Program-made: the position numbers and the translations under genes
Notes under the pieces: model-generated
Told to the model about the DNA's origin: nothing
The model's database searches: none
The model's input: the letters and a program-made list of their open reading frames with translations, nothing else
NCBI GenBank assembly: GCA_934725015.1
Contig: CAKVAS010000024.1
Location: 1-38,670, forward strand
Reading direction: 5' to 3'
Source: an uncultured Bacteroidales bacterium
GTDB lineage: Bacteria; Bacteroidota; Bacteroidia; Bacteroidales; UBA932
DNA length: 38,670 nucleotides
In this document: in pieces, positions 1 to 8,060 of the stretch
Position numbering within the stretch: position 1 is the first letter of the stretch
Layout of the letters: every line of letters starts with the position of its first letter

Positions 1-80
1 TCGTTTTTAGTCGTTTTTAGTCGTTTTTAGTCGTTTTTAGTCGTTTTTAGTCGTTTTTAGTCGTTTTTAGTCGTTTTGCA
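1..80. repeat. 10-bp tandem repeat, 7 perfect copies plus a degenerate eighth
   Basis: The unit TCGTTTTTAG is repeated seven times without change from the first base of the window to position 70, and 71-78 is an imperfect eighth copy. Each unit carries a T5 run, so T-tracts recur every 10 bases, about one helical turn, a pattern known to bend DNA. The array ends about 70 bases before the cas10 start codon. It is cut by the window edge, so its true copy number is unknown. It is too short-period, and lacks spacers, to be a CRISPR array. Confidence 0.95.
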
Positions 81-110
81 TATACATTTCACAAAATATT
101 CCTACCTTAG
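76..110 (+). promoter_or_regulatory. possible promoter of the cas operon
   Basis: TACCTTAG at 103-110 resembles the Bacteroidetes -7 box TAnnTTTG with one mismatch. The nearest upstream TTG (76-78) sits 24 bases away, longer than the usual 19-21, so the -33 assignment is weak. It would give a leader of about 35-40 bases before the ATG at 152, and the leader is A-rich as is normal in this phylum. Confidence 0.35.
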
Positions 111-151
111 CGAGAAAGTGTATAACACGAAACGAAAATAACCGACTGAAA

Positions 152-1675
152 ATGAAAAGATTTTTATATGGAGCTGCGGTTCAAGGCATCCAAGGCTTCA
201 TTCTCCAGACAAACAAGCTCCGGGAGATTGTGGGAGCCAGCGAACTGGTGGAAGAAATCTGCACGAGCTTATTCGCTGAACAGATAGGGAAAAAGAGCCG
301 TGACGAACTTGCTGGCGACCCCAAGGCAATATTGAATGCCGCCGGAAATATAAAGTATGTATTCGATGACGAGGAGGCCTGCAACCGCGTATTCATGAGA
401 TTTCCTAAAAAAGTCATGGAGTCTGCTCCGGGAATAACAATCAGCCAGGCAGTAGTCGAATGGGACGGAGAGGAATTCAGTGATGTCGTGGACATGCTTG
501 AGAAGCGCCTTAGAATCCAGAGAAACATCCCTGTGCAGTCAATAACTACCGGAAATATGGGAATGCAACGCTCCAGAACCACGGGATTTCCGGCAGTTGA
601 AATTGACAACGGAGAATTTCTGGACAAGGCATCGCTGATGAAACGGAAGGCATCAGAAAGACCCGATGTTTACCACAAAGCCGTGCCCAAAGACATCGAC
701 AGTTCTTTCCGCAGGGCTTTTGACATCAGCGACATCACCGGGCATAACGAATGGATTGCAATTGTGCACGCGGACGGGAACGGATTGGGGCAGATAGTCA
801 GGAGAATCGGCGGAGAACATGATAAACTCCACTTGTTTTCATTGCGACTCGAAGAGGCGACAAAAAACGCGGCAATGGAAGCCACAAGAATAGTCGCCGA
901 ATCAATCAGTTCCGGAGAAGGCCTAACAGGCAAATCCAAGCCTTATCTTCCACTGCGGCCGATAGTCTTGGGAGGCGATGACCTCACCGTCATCATAAGG
1001 GGTGATCTGGCCGTAGAATTCACCAAAACATATCTTGCCGAGTTCGAAAAGCAAACCCAAAGTCTCTTAGGAGACATGAATGACGGGAATGGCCTTACGG
1101 CTTGTGCCGGAATCGCATTCGTAAAGTCATCATTCCCCTACTACTATGGCTACCAGCTGGCGGAAGAACTCTGCGAAGAGGCCAAAAAGGACAGCAAGTC
1201 GTTCAGGAATGAAAGAGTGCGTTCCTGTCTCATATTCCACAAGGTTCAGGATAGTTTTGTAGAATCATACGATGACATCACCTCAAGGGAACTGACCATT
1301 GTCAAGGAAAAAGAGTCTTTCAAAGCCGGGCCATATTACCTCGAGAACGACACTCCTGCAGGAAGATTCTCAATTACGGAACTGGAAGATGCCGTCGAAA
1401 AGATGGACGGAGCCGACGGAAATGCCGTGAAATCAGGAATCAGGCAATGGACCGGCATACTGCTACAATCCGGAGGCCATGCTCAGGCGGCACAAAAGCT
1501 CAACCGCATGAAAGACAATGTCAAAGGAAACGCTGATATGCTGAAACTTATAGACTTCCTAACCTCCGCAAAATCTCGTGAAAGGCAGAAGCGGGACAAC
1601 AGCTATATTGAGATGGTCTATCCGGCCTATGATGCCCTTGCACTGTTCTCCATTATGTATCAAACAACAAAATAA
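152..1675 (+). CDS. cas10: Cas10 (Cmr2-like), HD-less type III CRISPR large subunit
   Basis: This is the large subunit of a type III effector complex. The N-terminus (about residues 5-40, with VQGIQGFI and the KLREIVGAS run) matches the start of Cmr2/Cas10 proteins. The first palm domain shows HADGNGLG at 206-213 and the second palm carries an intact GGDD at 274-277, the site that makes cyclic oligoadenylate in active relatives. At 507 aa it is short for Cas10 because no N-terminal HD nuclease domain is present, so target-activated DNA cleavage by this subunit is not expected. I see no CxxC zinc-binding pair in the segment between the N-terminal region and the first palm, where many Cas10 proteins have one. 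The C-terminal 100 residues are helical. It is the first gene of a six-gene operon; the next ORF begins 9 bases downstream. Confidence 0.92.
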   Translation: MKRFLYGAAVQGIQGFILQTNKLREIVGASELVEEICTSLFAEQIGKKSRDELAGDPKAILNAAGNIKYVFDDEEACNRVFMRFPKKVMESAPGITISQAVVEWDGEEFSDVVDMLEKRLRIQRNIPVQSITTGNMGMQRSRTTGFPAVEIDNGEFLDKASLMKRKASERPDVYHKAVPKDIDSSFRRAFDISDITGHNEWIAIVHADGNGLGQIVRRIGGEHDKLHLFSLRLEEATKNAAMEATRIVAESISSGEGLTGKSKPYLPLRPIVLGGDDLTVIIRGDLAVEFTKTYLAEFEKQTQSLLGDMNDGNGLTACAGIAFVKSSFPYYYGYQLAEELCEEAKKDSKSFRNERVRSCLIFHKVQDSFVESYDDITSRELTIVKEKESFKAGPYYLENDTPAGRFSITELEDAVEKMDGADGNAVKSGIRQWTGILLQSGGHAQAAQKLNRMKDNVKGNADMLKLIDFLTSAKSRERQKRDNSYIEMVYPAYDALALFSIMYQTTK

Positions 1676-1684
1676 GGTTTTACC

Positions 1685-2251
1685 ATGAACATTGAATATA
1701 AAGTCGAGTTCTTCACCTACTGGCACTGCGGTTCAGGATTATCCGCAGGAGCTGATGTCGATGCCCTCGTCGTCAAAGACAATTACGGCCTTCCTTTTGT
1801 TCCGGGGAAAACAGTCAAAGGGCTGCTTAGAGAGGCCATTGAAGACATCGCCGCACTAAAAGCAACAACCCTGCCTTCCGACAGACTGTTCGGAAGCTCA
1901 TCGGACGAGGGAGAAAACATTGCAGGAGAACTTTTCTTCTCGAATGCGGAATTTCCGGACGAGGATAAAAAGGCGCTTGAGGCTAACACCGGACACGGAG
2001 ACACAAAATTAAAGGACTATCTGTACGCTTCACTGAGCAGAACCTCCATTGATAAAGACGGATGCGCGAAGGAGCATAGCCTGCGCAAGCTCGAAGTGGC
2101 TCTTCCGTGCACACTGACGGGAGTAATCCGGAATGTGCCTGAGGAATGTGTGCCGGATGTCATCGACGGTCTCCGATTCATCAAACGGCTTGGAGCAAAC
2201 AGAAACAGGGGGCTGGGCCGGTGTAAGTTCAGTGTAACCCAAAAGAAATAA
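1685..2251 (+). CDS. Cas7-group RAMP protein (Csm3-like), single domain
   Basis: A 188-aa RAMP protein expected to be a backbone subunit that binds crRNA and cuts target RNA. Its N-terminal block reads HCGSG followed by VDALVVKD and GLPFVPGKTVKGLLR, the classical Csm3 arrangement. Asp26 in VDALVVKD lines up with the catalytic Asp of Csm3 (in its IxxxDxPVxRD-type loop), so RNase activity is plausible by homology. The C-terminal glycine-rich RAMP loop is visible as LGANRNRGLGRC near residues 169-180. It lies 9 bases after cas10 and 9 bases before the Csx10-like gene, so it is co-transcribed. It is the shortest of the Cas7-like proteins here. Confidence 0.85.
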   Translation: MNIEYKVEFFTYWHCGSGLSAGADVDALVVKDNYGLPFVPGKTVKGLLREAIEDIAALKATTLPSDRLFGSSSDEGENIAGELFFSNAEFPDEDKKALEANTGHGDTKLKDYLYASLSRTSIDKDGCAKEHSLRKLEVALPCTLTGVIRNVPEECVPDVIDGLRFIKRLGANRNRGLGRCKFSVTQKK

Positions 2252-2260
2252 GGATGGCTT

Positions 2261-3703
2261 ATGAAAAGGATTCAGTTCAATTGCAGATTGCTGTCAGATG
2301 TGATTTTAAGCACAACCGCAGCGACGGAAGGGGAAAAGGAAACTCTCGATTTCATTCCCGGAAATAATTTTCTCGGGATTGCCGCATCTCGGCTATATTA
2401 CGACGGAAAAAACAATGGACGTCTTGGAGAAGACGAGTCTATGCTAGCCTTTCATAGCGGACGGATTCGCTTCGGGGACGCTCATCTCATGGCCTCCAAA
2501 ATGCGTTCAGAAAAGATTCCGGCAATGTTCTTCCACCCGAAGCTCAAGAAAGAAACCGAAGAATGCATTGTCCATCACAAATGGACGGAAGACTCCGGGG
2601 TACAGCTGAAACAATGCAGAAACGGATTCTACATTTTTGACGAAAATGAGCATATCGGAAGACAAATCAAGGCACAGACGAATGTTGCGATAAAATCCGC
2701 ATACGACAGAGAGAATCGCCGCTCTAAAGATCAGGCGATGTTCAGTTACGAGTCTCTTTGTAAAGGGCAGAATTTCGCATTTGAGATTGAGTTTGACGAC
2801 GATGTCTTTGCTCTTGCAGACAAGATATGTACGGCGTTATGCGGAATCCGACACTTGGGAAAATCAAAGACAGCCCAATACGGATTGGTGGAGATCACCA
2901 GGGCTGCATTTACACAAGTGGCATCCGGGAGAGCGGAAGACGACACGGCCACAGTCTATGCCGACGGAAGGCTGATTTTTCTCGACGGTCACGGTTTGCC
3001 GTGCTTTCAGCCGACCGCCGTACAGCTTGGATTCACAGACAATGCTGAAATTGACTGGGAAAGGAGCCAAATCCGGACTTTCCAATATGCGCCATGGAAT
3101 GCCAGACGACAAAATGCGGACACAGACCGCTGCGGATTGGAGAAAGGCAGTGTCTTGGTTGTCAAGCTCAACGGCTCGCAGAGTCCCGAGGTCAGCAGAT
3201 ATGTCGGAGCGTATCAGAATGAAGGCTTCGGCAGCGTCATATATAACCCCGATTTTCTGAAAGCGAAAGAGGGCGGCAAGGCTGTTTATACATTAGATGT
3301 GTTCAAAGAGTCTCCGGAACAAAACGGGAGCAAGGCTGAAAGAGAAATTAAATCAACATATAATTCCGCACTTTTCAAGAAGTTGAGGAGCGTGAAAGTC
3401 ATAAATGCCCCATACAATGTCGTAAATGACTTTATAAAAGCGAATTACGCTGTATTCAGTGATAAAGATGAAAGATTTGCATCCCAATGGGGACATATAC
3501 GGGAGTTGGCGGAAAGAGCCTCTGATGCCAAAGAATTTGAAAAGATGGTTGGAGACTACCTCAATCACGGGGTCGCAGAAGAAAAATGGCGATATAAAAA
3601 GAACACCTTAACGGATTTTATTACAGACCATAAGGACAGCCACGCATGGAAAGAGATTATGATTAACCTTTCCGCCGAAATGGCAAAGAAATGCAAAAGA
3701 TAG
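2261..3703 (+). CDS. Csx10/Cas5-like RAMP protein with helical C-terminal extension
   Basis: A 480-aa protein placed in the Csx10 (Cas5-group) family from its layout: an N-terminal strand followed by ETLDFIPGNNFLGIAA, the SAYDRENRRSKDQAMFSYE segment typical of Csx10, and a glycine loop GIRHLGKSKTAQYGLV. Csx10 caps the complex at the crRNA 5' handle in III-D systems. Residues from about 360 to 480 appear largely helical and lack RAMP motifs; because no separate small subunit (Cas11) gene exists in this operon, this tail could act as one, which is inference. The reading frame ends at 3703, overlapping the earliest start of the next gene by 13 bases. Family membership rests on motifs only. Confidence 0.72.
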   Translation: MKRIQFNCRLLSDVILSTTAATEGEKETLDFIPGNNFLGIAASRLYYDGKNNGRLGEDESMLAFHSGRIRFGDAHLMASKMRSEKIPAMFFHPKLKKETEECIVHHKWTEDSGVQLKQCRNGFYIFDENEHIGRQIKAQTNVAIKSAYDRENRRSKDQAMFSYESLCKGQNFAFEIEFDDDVFALADKICTALCGIRHLGKSKTAQYGLVEITRAAFTQVASGRAEDDTATVYADGRLIFLDGHGLPCFQPTAVQLGFTDNAEIDWERSQIRTFQYAPWNARRQNADTDRCGLEKGSVLVVKLNGSQSPEVSRYVGAYQNEGFGSVIYNPDFLKAKEGGKAVYTLDVFKESPEQNGSKAEREIKSTYNSALFKKLRSVKVINAPYNVVNDFIKANYAVFSDKDERFASQWGHIRELAERASDAKEFEKMVGDYLNHGVAEEKWRYKKNTLTDFITDHKDSHAWKEIMINLSAEMAKKCKR

Positions 3704-5127
3704 AAGGTATGGAGAACAGCATATATGACAAAAGGATTCTTGCCCATATTGTAATGGAGGCGGAAACTCCGATGATAATCGGCTCGGGGGCAAAAAACAG
3801 CATTACTGATGCCGAGATACTCAAAGATGTCAATGGTTTGCCCTATATCCCCGGGACATCCATTGCAGGAGTGCTTCGGCACGGCCTTGACGAGGAACTT
3901 GCTTACAAATTTTTCGGGTTCAATGTCAAAGAGAAAACCCAAGACGACGACAAGTCCAATGACTCTAAAGACAAAGACGAGCCCCATGGCTCTGAAATTA
4001 TTTTCAGCGAAGCGAAACTCTTGAACGATGACGGCACTGCCATTGACGGGATATCCGACTGTTCCGGCAGCAGTTTCCTGAAAAGATTCGAAAGGCTTCC
4101 CAAGAGGAATCATGTCCGTCTGACCAACAGAGGAGTCGCCGCCGACAAGGGGAAGTTCGACGAAGAGGTAATCTACAAAGGCTCCCGCTTCGCATTTGAA
4201 ATCGAGATGATGGCAAAATCATATGACGACGACTCTGCCGAAAAACTTTTGAATGAGGTACTCGGCCAACTTTATTCCGCAACCTTCCGAATAGGAGGCG
4301 GCACGAGAAAAGGGTTCGGCAAGGTTTCTCCGGTAGAGATACGGAAAAAAGCATTTGATCTCAAAAAGCCGGACGAGTTCGAAGCATATCTCCAGTTTTC
4401 ATCGAAACTCTCCGACAGCAGGAACGACTGGGAGACTTTCAAGCCATCCCCGCTACCAACGCAATATAATACAATTCAATATGAACTTAGACTGACCCCG
4501 CAGGACTTCTTTTACTTCGGTTCCGGATTGGGGGACGAAGACGTCGATGACACGCCTGTGTATGAAGACATCATTTTATGGAATACCGGGAAAGGTGTAT
4601 TCAAGAAAGTCCTGCTAATCCCGGCGACATCATTGAAAGGTGCCCTGTCACACAGAGTTGCTTTCAACTACAACCTGAAGAGGGAAAAATTTGCAGACTC
4701 CCTTGAAGATCCGGAACTTGAAAAGCATTGCGGAGTGAATAACGATGCTGTAAGAATGTTGTTCGGATTTCAGGACGTGGATAAACAGCGGAGAGGCCAC
4801 GTCATCTTCAACGACATTCTGAGCGATGTCACGAAAAACGAGAAGATTCTGAATCATGTAAAGATTGACCGGTTCACAGGTGGGGCTATGGACGGGGCAT
4901 TGTTCTCGGAAAAGGTGATAGACGGCAAAGGATTGAGTTTCTCGACGACCATCACCGTAATAATCCAGAATGAGCAGAAAAAGGAGAAGGAATTTAATGA
5001 TTGCATCACCGCACTCGAAGCGGCCATGAAAGACATCGACAACGGCACACTCCCTCTCGGTGGAGGCAGCGGTCGCGGGCACGGCATTTTCAAATGTGAA
5101 ATAACGAAAAACGGGAAAAGACTATGA
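3691..5127 (+). CDS. Tandem Cas7-Cas7 fusion RAMP protein
   Basis: A 478-aa protein with two RAMP domains in one chain. Domain 1 (about 12-220) has GSGAKNSITDAEILKD, GLPYIPGTSIAGVLR and the glycine loop IGGGTRKGFGKV (201-212). Domain 2 (about 262-472) has YFGSGLGDEDVDD, LLIPATSLKGALSHR and LGGGSGRGHGIF (456-467). Asp40 in domain 1 aligns with the catalytic Asp of Csm3; domain 2 has Asp286/Asp287 in the matching loop, so both may cut target RNA. An acidic, low-complexity stretch (about 81-98) sits inside domain 1. The start used overlaps the previous gene by 13 bases; an alternative ATG at 3709, just after AGAAGG and 5 bases beyond that stop codon, would shorten it by six residues. Its stop overlaps the next start as ATGA. 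Confidence 0.85.
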   Translation: MQKIEGMENSIYDKRILAHIVMEAETPMIIGSGAKNSITDAEILKDVNGLPYIPGTSIAGVLRHGLDEELAYKFFGFNVKEKTQDDDKSNDSKDKDEPHGSEIIFSEAKLLNDDGTAIDGISDCSGSSFLKRFERLPKRNHVRLTNRGVAADKGKFDEEVIYKGSRFAFEIEMMAKSYDDDSAEKLLNEVLGQLYSATFRIGGGTRKGFGKVSPVEIRKKAFDLKKPDEFEAYLQFSSKLSDSRNDWETFKPSPLPTQYNTIQYELRLTPQDFFYFGSGLGDEDVDDTPVYEDIILWNTGKGVFKKVLLIPATSLKGALSHRVAFNYNLKREKFADSLEDPELEKHCGVNNDAVRMLFGFQDVDKQRRGHVIFNDILSDVTKNEKILNHVKIDRFTGGAMDGALFSEKVIDGKGLSFSTTITVIIQNEQKKEKEFNDCITALEAAMKDIDNGTLPLGGGSGRGHGIFKCEITKNGKRL

Positions 5128-5558
5128 CTAAGATTGAAAGCGCAAAATATCAAGGATATCTGTGGTACAGCGACCAAAGGCAGCCTGAAGTATATCTCGG
5201 AAACACCTCAGTTGCGGAACTGATACTCGACGAGTCTGAGAATCCATTTATAGTTGAAGGCAATCTGTACGACACGGAAAGGCAGTTGTCCATATCCATC
5301 AAATTTGTCGATGGAAAGTATATCGTAACAAGATATGACCTCAGCAAGGCATCCTCAGATGAAGCCGTATCAGAAGAATATTTCCTTACCAGCAGCAGAA
5401 TCCGACAGGCCGCAGGTACTGACAAAGCAGACGAGTGTGGGACATCCATATACAAAAGGATTTGGAAAGCCTTTCCGGACTTACTGAACGGAGGCCGTAA
5501 GGTACTGAGACCGTATGGACTCGCATTCGAGGGATTCCGCAAAACCGAAGACAAATAA
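5124..5558 (+). CDS. Small type III CRISPR-associated protein, TIGR04423-like
   Basis: A 144-aa protein translated from an ATGA overlap with the Cas7-Cas7 gene, so coupled to it. The N-terminal YQGYLWYSDQRQPEVYLGN pattern and the following predicted beta-strands remind me of the small TIGR04423 family found in Bacteroidetes type III loci; this is recognition from memory and not proven. The middle (about 30-75) is a run of beta strands with RYDLSKASSDEAVSEEYFL, and the C-terminal part is helical (TSIYKRIWKAFPDLLNGG). The sequence does not look like the helical bundle of Cas11, nor does it carry a nuclease motif that I can see. Its molecular role is unknown; its fixed place between two Cas7 genes argues for a structural or assembly part in the complex. 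Csx19 is the other small III-D protein it could correspond to in function. Confidence 0.7.
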   Translation: MTKIESAKYQGYLWYSDQRQPEVYLGNTSVAELILDESENPFIVEGNLYDTERQLSISIKFVDGKYIVTRYDLSKASSDEAVSEEYFLTSSRIRQAAGTDKADECGTSIYKRIWKAFPDLLNGGRKVLRPYGLAFEGFRKTEDK

Positions 5559-5563
5559 GCAAC

Positions 5564-5577
5564 AGGAGGATAAGATT
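5564..5577 (+). promoter_or_regulatory. Shine-Dalgarno-like site deciding the start of the TPR-tailed Cas7 gene
   Basis: AGGAGG lies 8 bases before the ATG at 5578, an unusually good Shine-Dalgarno match for a Bacteroidetes. An in-frame ATG at 5515 would overlap the preceding gene by 44 bases and would add 21 residues without RAMP character, so 5578 is preferred. Confidence 0.7.
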
Positions 5578-8037
5578 ATGGCAACAATAAAGGCACCATA
5601 TAATTTTGTACCGCTTGAAGACAAAGTTTTCTTCCCCGAATGGCAGAACAGGATTTCTCAGGACATTCCGTTCAGCGACGGAGTAAGCGGCCGCATTGAC
5701 ATCAAGATTGAGGCAAAGACACCTATTTTTGTCAGAAACGGGCAGGCACAGCTCACTGAACAGGAGAAAAAAAACGGTGGCGATGATTCATTCAGCCACA
5801 CTTCAGACAACAGATACTTCATCCCCGGAACTTCCATCAAGGGGGAACTTCGCAACGTGCTTGAGATTCTGAGCTTCGGTAAAATGACTCAGGTGCAGGA
5901 TGCAAGGTTTGGGATAAGAGATCTTAACGACAAAAACTACCGTAATCTCATCAATAATGTCCAATGCGGATGGCTTACAAGACGAGGCAATTATTATATC
6001 ATCGAAGATTGTGGAGAACCTCTTAGAATCTCGCCAAAAGACCTTGACAAACATTACAATTCAGCTTTACTGAACTTCGATACTAAATTAAAGGGTAATG
6101 CGACAGACGAGGAGAAGTCAGCATTCAAAAAATACCAATTGCTCGGGGCTTTATCCAATAAAGAAAATGATGTTGATTTCAGTAAACTTGAACGAAGATT
6201 CTCTTTCTTCAAGGATGACAAATCTCGCAGGATTTACAAAATTGACGAAAAGGGAAACAAATCAGGCACAATTGTTTGCACAGGCCAGCCAGGAATGCGC
6301 AACGAAGAAAGAGGAACCGGCAAATATTATGAATTTGTGTTCATCAAAGAAAATGGAACCGCAAAAGAGATGGTTGTTACAGACGAGGTCATGTCGGATT
6401 TCAAAACTATACACAAAAACAACACTGACTTCAATAAGCTTTGGCGCAAAATAATCGAGACCGGATGCGGGAAGGTACCTGTATTCTTTACCATTGCAAA
6501 GAAAGACGGACTGAGATATGTCAACGCAATCGGTCTCTCATATATGTTCAGATTCCCTGCGACGAGTTCAATATATACGGCTATTCCACCAAAACTGCTC
6601 AGCAATGAATATAAAGACCTTGCTGAGTGCATTTTCGGAACTGCGACCCAGAACCATGAATTGAAAGGCAGAGTATTCATATCACCTGCGTTTTCAATAA
6701 GACAAGTGCAGGAATGCAAGGAAGTCAGAACGACCCTGAGTTCCCCTAAGCCGTCCTTTGCCTCCTTGTATGTGGAGCAAGGCTCTTGGATGAACGCAAA
6801 TGCACGCATCAAAGGAAGGAAAAGATATCCCGTAAGGAGTTCAACTTGGGGAAACGAGACTGGCAATGGAAACACTGAGACAAGATTCATCCCTTTGGCT
6901 GCAGGGGCGGAATTCAGCGGACATATCTATTTTCACAATCTGAAAAAAGTCGAATTGGGTGCTCTGATTTCAGCCTTAACATTCAATGACCATGCTGAAT
7001 GTTTTCATTCAATAGGTGAGGCTAAACCTCTGGGATTTGGCAAGGTAAAGATAAGCATTGAGAAAATCGAAGCAAAAGAACTGAAGAGCGGACAATCTGT
7101 TGAAAACATAGACACATACCTGAAGGCATTTCAAGATAAGGTTTCCAATTCAGTTTTGAAAGGAAAGAATCTGGAAGATTCTGCGTCTGTCCAGGAACTT
7201 ATAGCTATGGCTGCAGGAATACCGGAAGGGAAAGAAAGCAGTTTCAAATATCTGTCTATGAGTACGAACAGAAAAGACAACGAGTTTCTGCCTGCAAAAG
7301 AATACTCATTGCCAAGATTCTCAGAGATCCTTCTTGGAACCACTCCGTCCAAAGCAGAAGTGACAATTCCTTACGGACAGACAAAATATGTTTCGTCTGT
7401 CATAGAGAACGCCATTCAGAAAAATAATGAAATCAAGGCAGAAGAGGAAAACAAGTTTAAGAAGAAACTATCAGAAGACTTGGCAAATGCCGAGGACCTT
7501 GAATCTCAGAGCAAATTCGATGAGGCGATAGAACAATATAGGAGGATTTTGCAATACTTCAACCAGCCAAGCGTCAAGATAAAAGTTCAAGAATGCGAAC
7601 AGAGAAAAGCACAGGACGAATATCGTCACAGATTATCATCAGCCGACAAACTCTTCGGAAGCAAGGCATACAAAGAGGCGCTTGATATGTATCAGGAAAT
7701 AGCGCTATCACAAAACACCCCTGAAGTACAGAACAAGATTGCTGAGTGCAAAAGGGAAATAGAGAAAACAGGCCGAACTGGTGGAGGAATCTCAAGTTAC
7801 CTCCCTCAAAGTCTCAGCAGCATCCCTGCATACGCCACAAGAATTGAGAAATGGATCAATGAATGCGGCATTAAGACCATCAGCGATTCCGACAAAGGTA
7901 AAATAATAGACAACATCAATTCTCTGTTCGGAAACCTTTCAAACAAAGACAGGAAAGAGTGGAGTAAGAAAGCTCCGGACAAACTCAGGAAATATCTTGG
8001 AGATGACATATCTAAACTGGATCTCCGGCAGCCTTAG
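5578..8037 (+). CDS. TIGR03986-like Cas7 RAMP protein with C-terminal TPR-like repeats
   Basis: An 819-aa protein. Residues about 35-500 form a large RAMP module of the TIGR03986 kind: IKIEAKTPIFVRNG, YFIPGTSIKGELRNVLEIL (80-98), a long insertion, SWMNANARIKGRKRYPV (403-419), then the glycine loop GEAKPLGFGKVKI (480-492). I do not see an obvious Asp equivalent to the Csm3 catalytic residue just before the IPGTS motif, so it may bind without cutting. From about 615 a lysine/glutamate-rich helix leads into two TPR-like helical pairs, at about 634-668 (SKFDEAIEQYRRIL) and 682-725 (KAYKEALDMYQEIAL). A glycine linker (732-739) precedes a final helical domain (about 745-819). TPR units are protein-binding scaffolds, so the tail may recruit a partner. 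It is the last gene of the operon, followed by a terminator. Confidence 0.82.
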   Translation: MATIKAPYNFVPLEDKVFFPEWQNRISQDIPFSDGVSGRIDIKIEAKTPIFVRNGQAQLTEQEKKNGGDDSFSHTSDNRYFIPGTSIKGELRNVLEILSFGKMTQVQDARFGIRDLNDKNYRNLINNVQCGWLTRRGNYYIIEDCGEPLRISPKDLDKHYNSALLNFDTKLKGNATDEEKSAFKKYQLLGALSNKENDVDFSKLERRFSFFKDDKSRRIYKIDEKGNKSGTIVCTGQPGMRNEERGTGKYYEFVFIKENGTAKEMVVTDEVMSDFKTIHKNNTDFNKLWRKIIETGCGKVPVFFTIAKKDGLRYVNAIGLSYMFRFPATSSIYTAIPPKLLSNEYKDLAECIFGTATQNHELKGRVFISPAFSIRQVQECKEVRTTLSSPKPSFASLYVEQGSWMNANARIKGRKRYPVRSSTWGNETGNGNTETRFIPLAAGAEFSGHIYFHNLKKVELGALISALTFNDHAECFHSIGEAKPLGFGKVKISIEKIEAKELKSGQSVENIDTYLKAFQDKVSNSVLKGKNLEDSASVQELIAMAAGIPEGKESSFKYLSMSTNRKDNEFLPAKEYSLPRFSEILLGTTPSKAEVTIPYGQTKYVSSVIENAIQKNNEIKAEEENKFKKKLSEDLANAEDLESQSKFDEAIEQYRRILQYFNQPSVKIKVQECEQRKAQDEYRHRLSSADKLFGSKAYKEALDMYQEIALSQNTPEVQNKIAECKREIEKTGRTGGGISSYLPQSLSSIPAYATRIEKWINECGIKTISDSDKGKIIDNINSLFGNLSNKDRKEWSKKAPDKLRKYLGDDISKLDLRQP

Positions 8038-8060
8038 CAACTGATGCTCCGCGAGCATAA

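Noticed and set aside
1..80. Repeats at the left edge as the end of a CRISPR array
   Set aside because: The units are 10 bases, contiguous and without spacers; CRISPR repeats are longer and separated by unique spacers.
5515..5577. Upstream start for the TPR-tailed Cas7
   Set aside because: It would overlap the preceding gene by 44 bases and has no RAMP-like residues, whereas AGGAGG precedes the ATG at 5578.
5578..8037. A type III-E (gRAMP/Cas7-11) effector
   Set aside because: Cas10 and a Csx10-like protein are present and the Cas7 domains are on several chains; no CHAT protease gene is seen. Only the TPR theme is shared.
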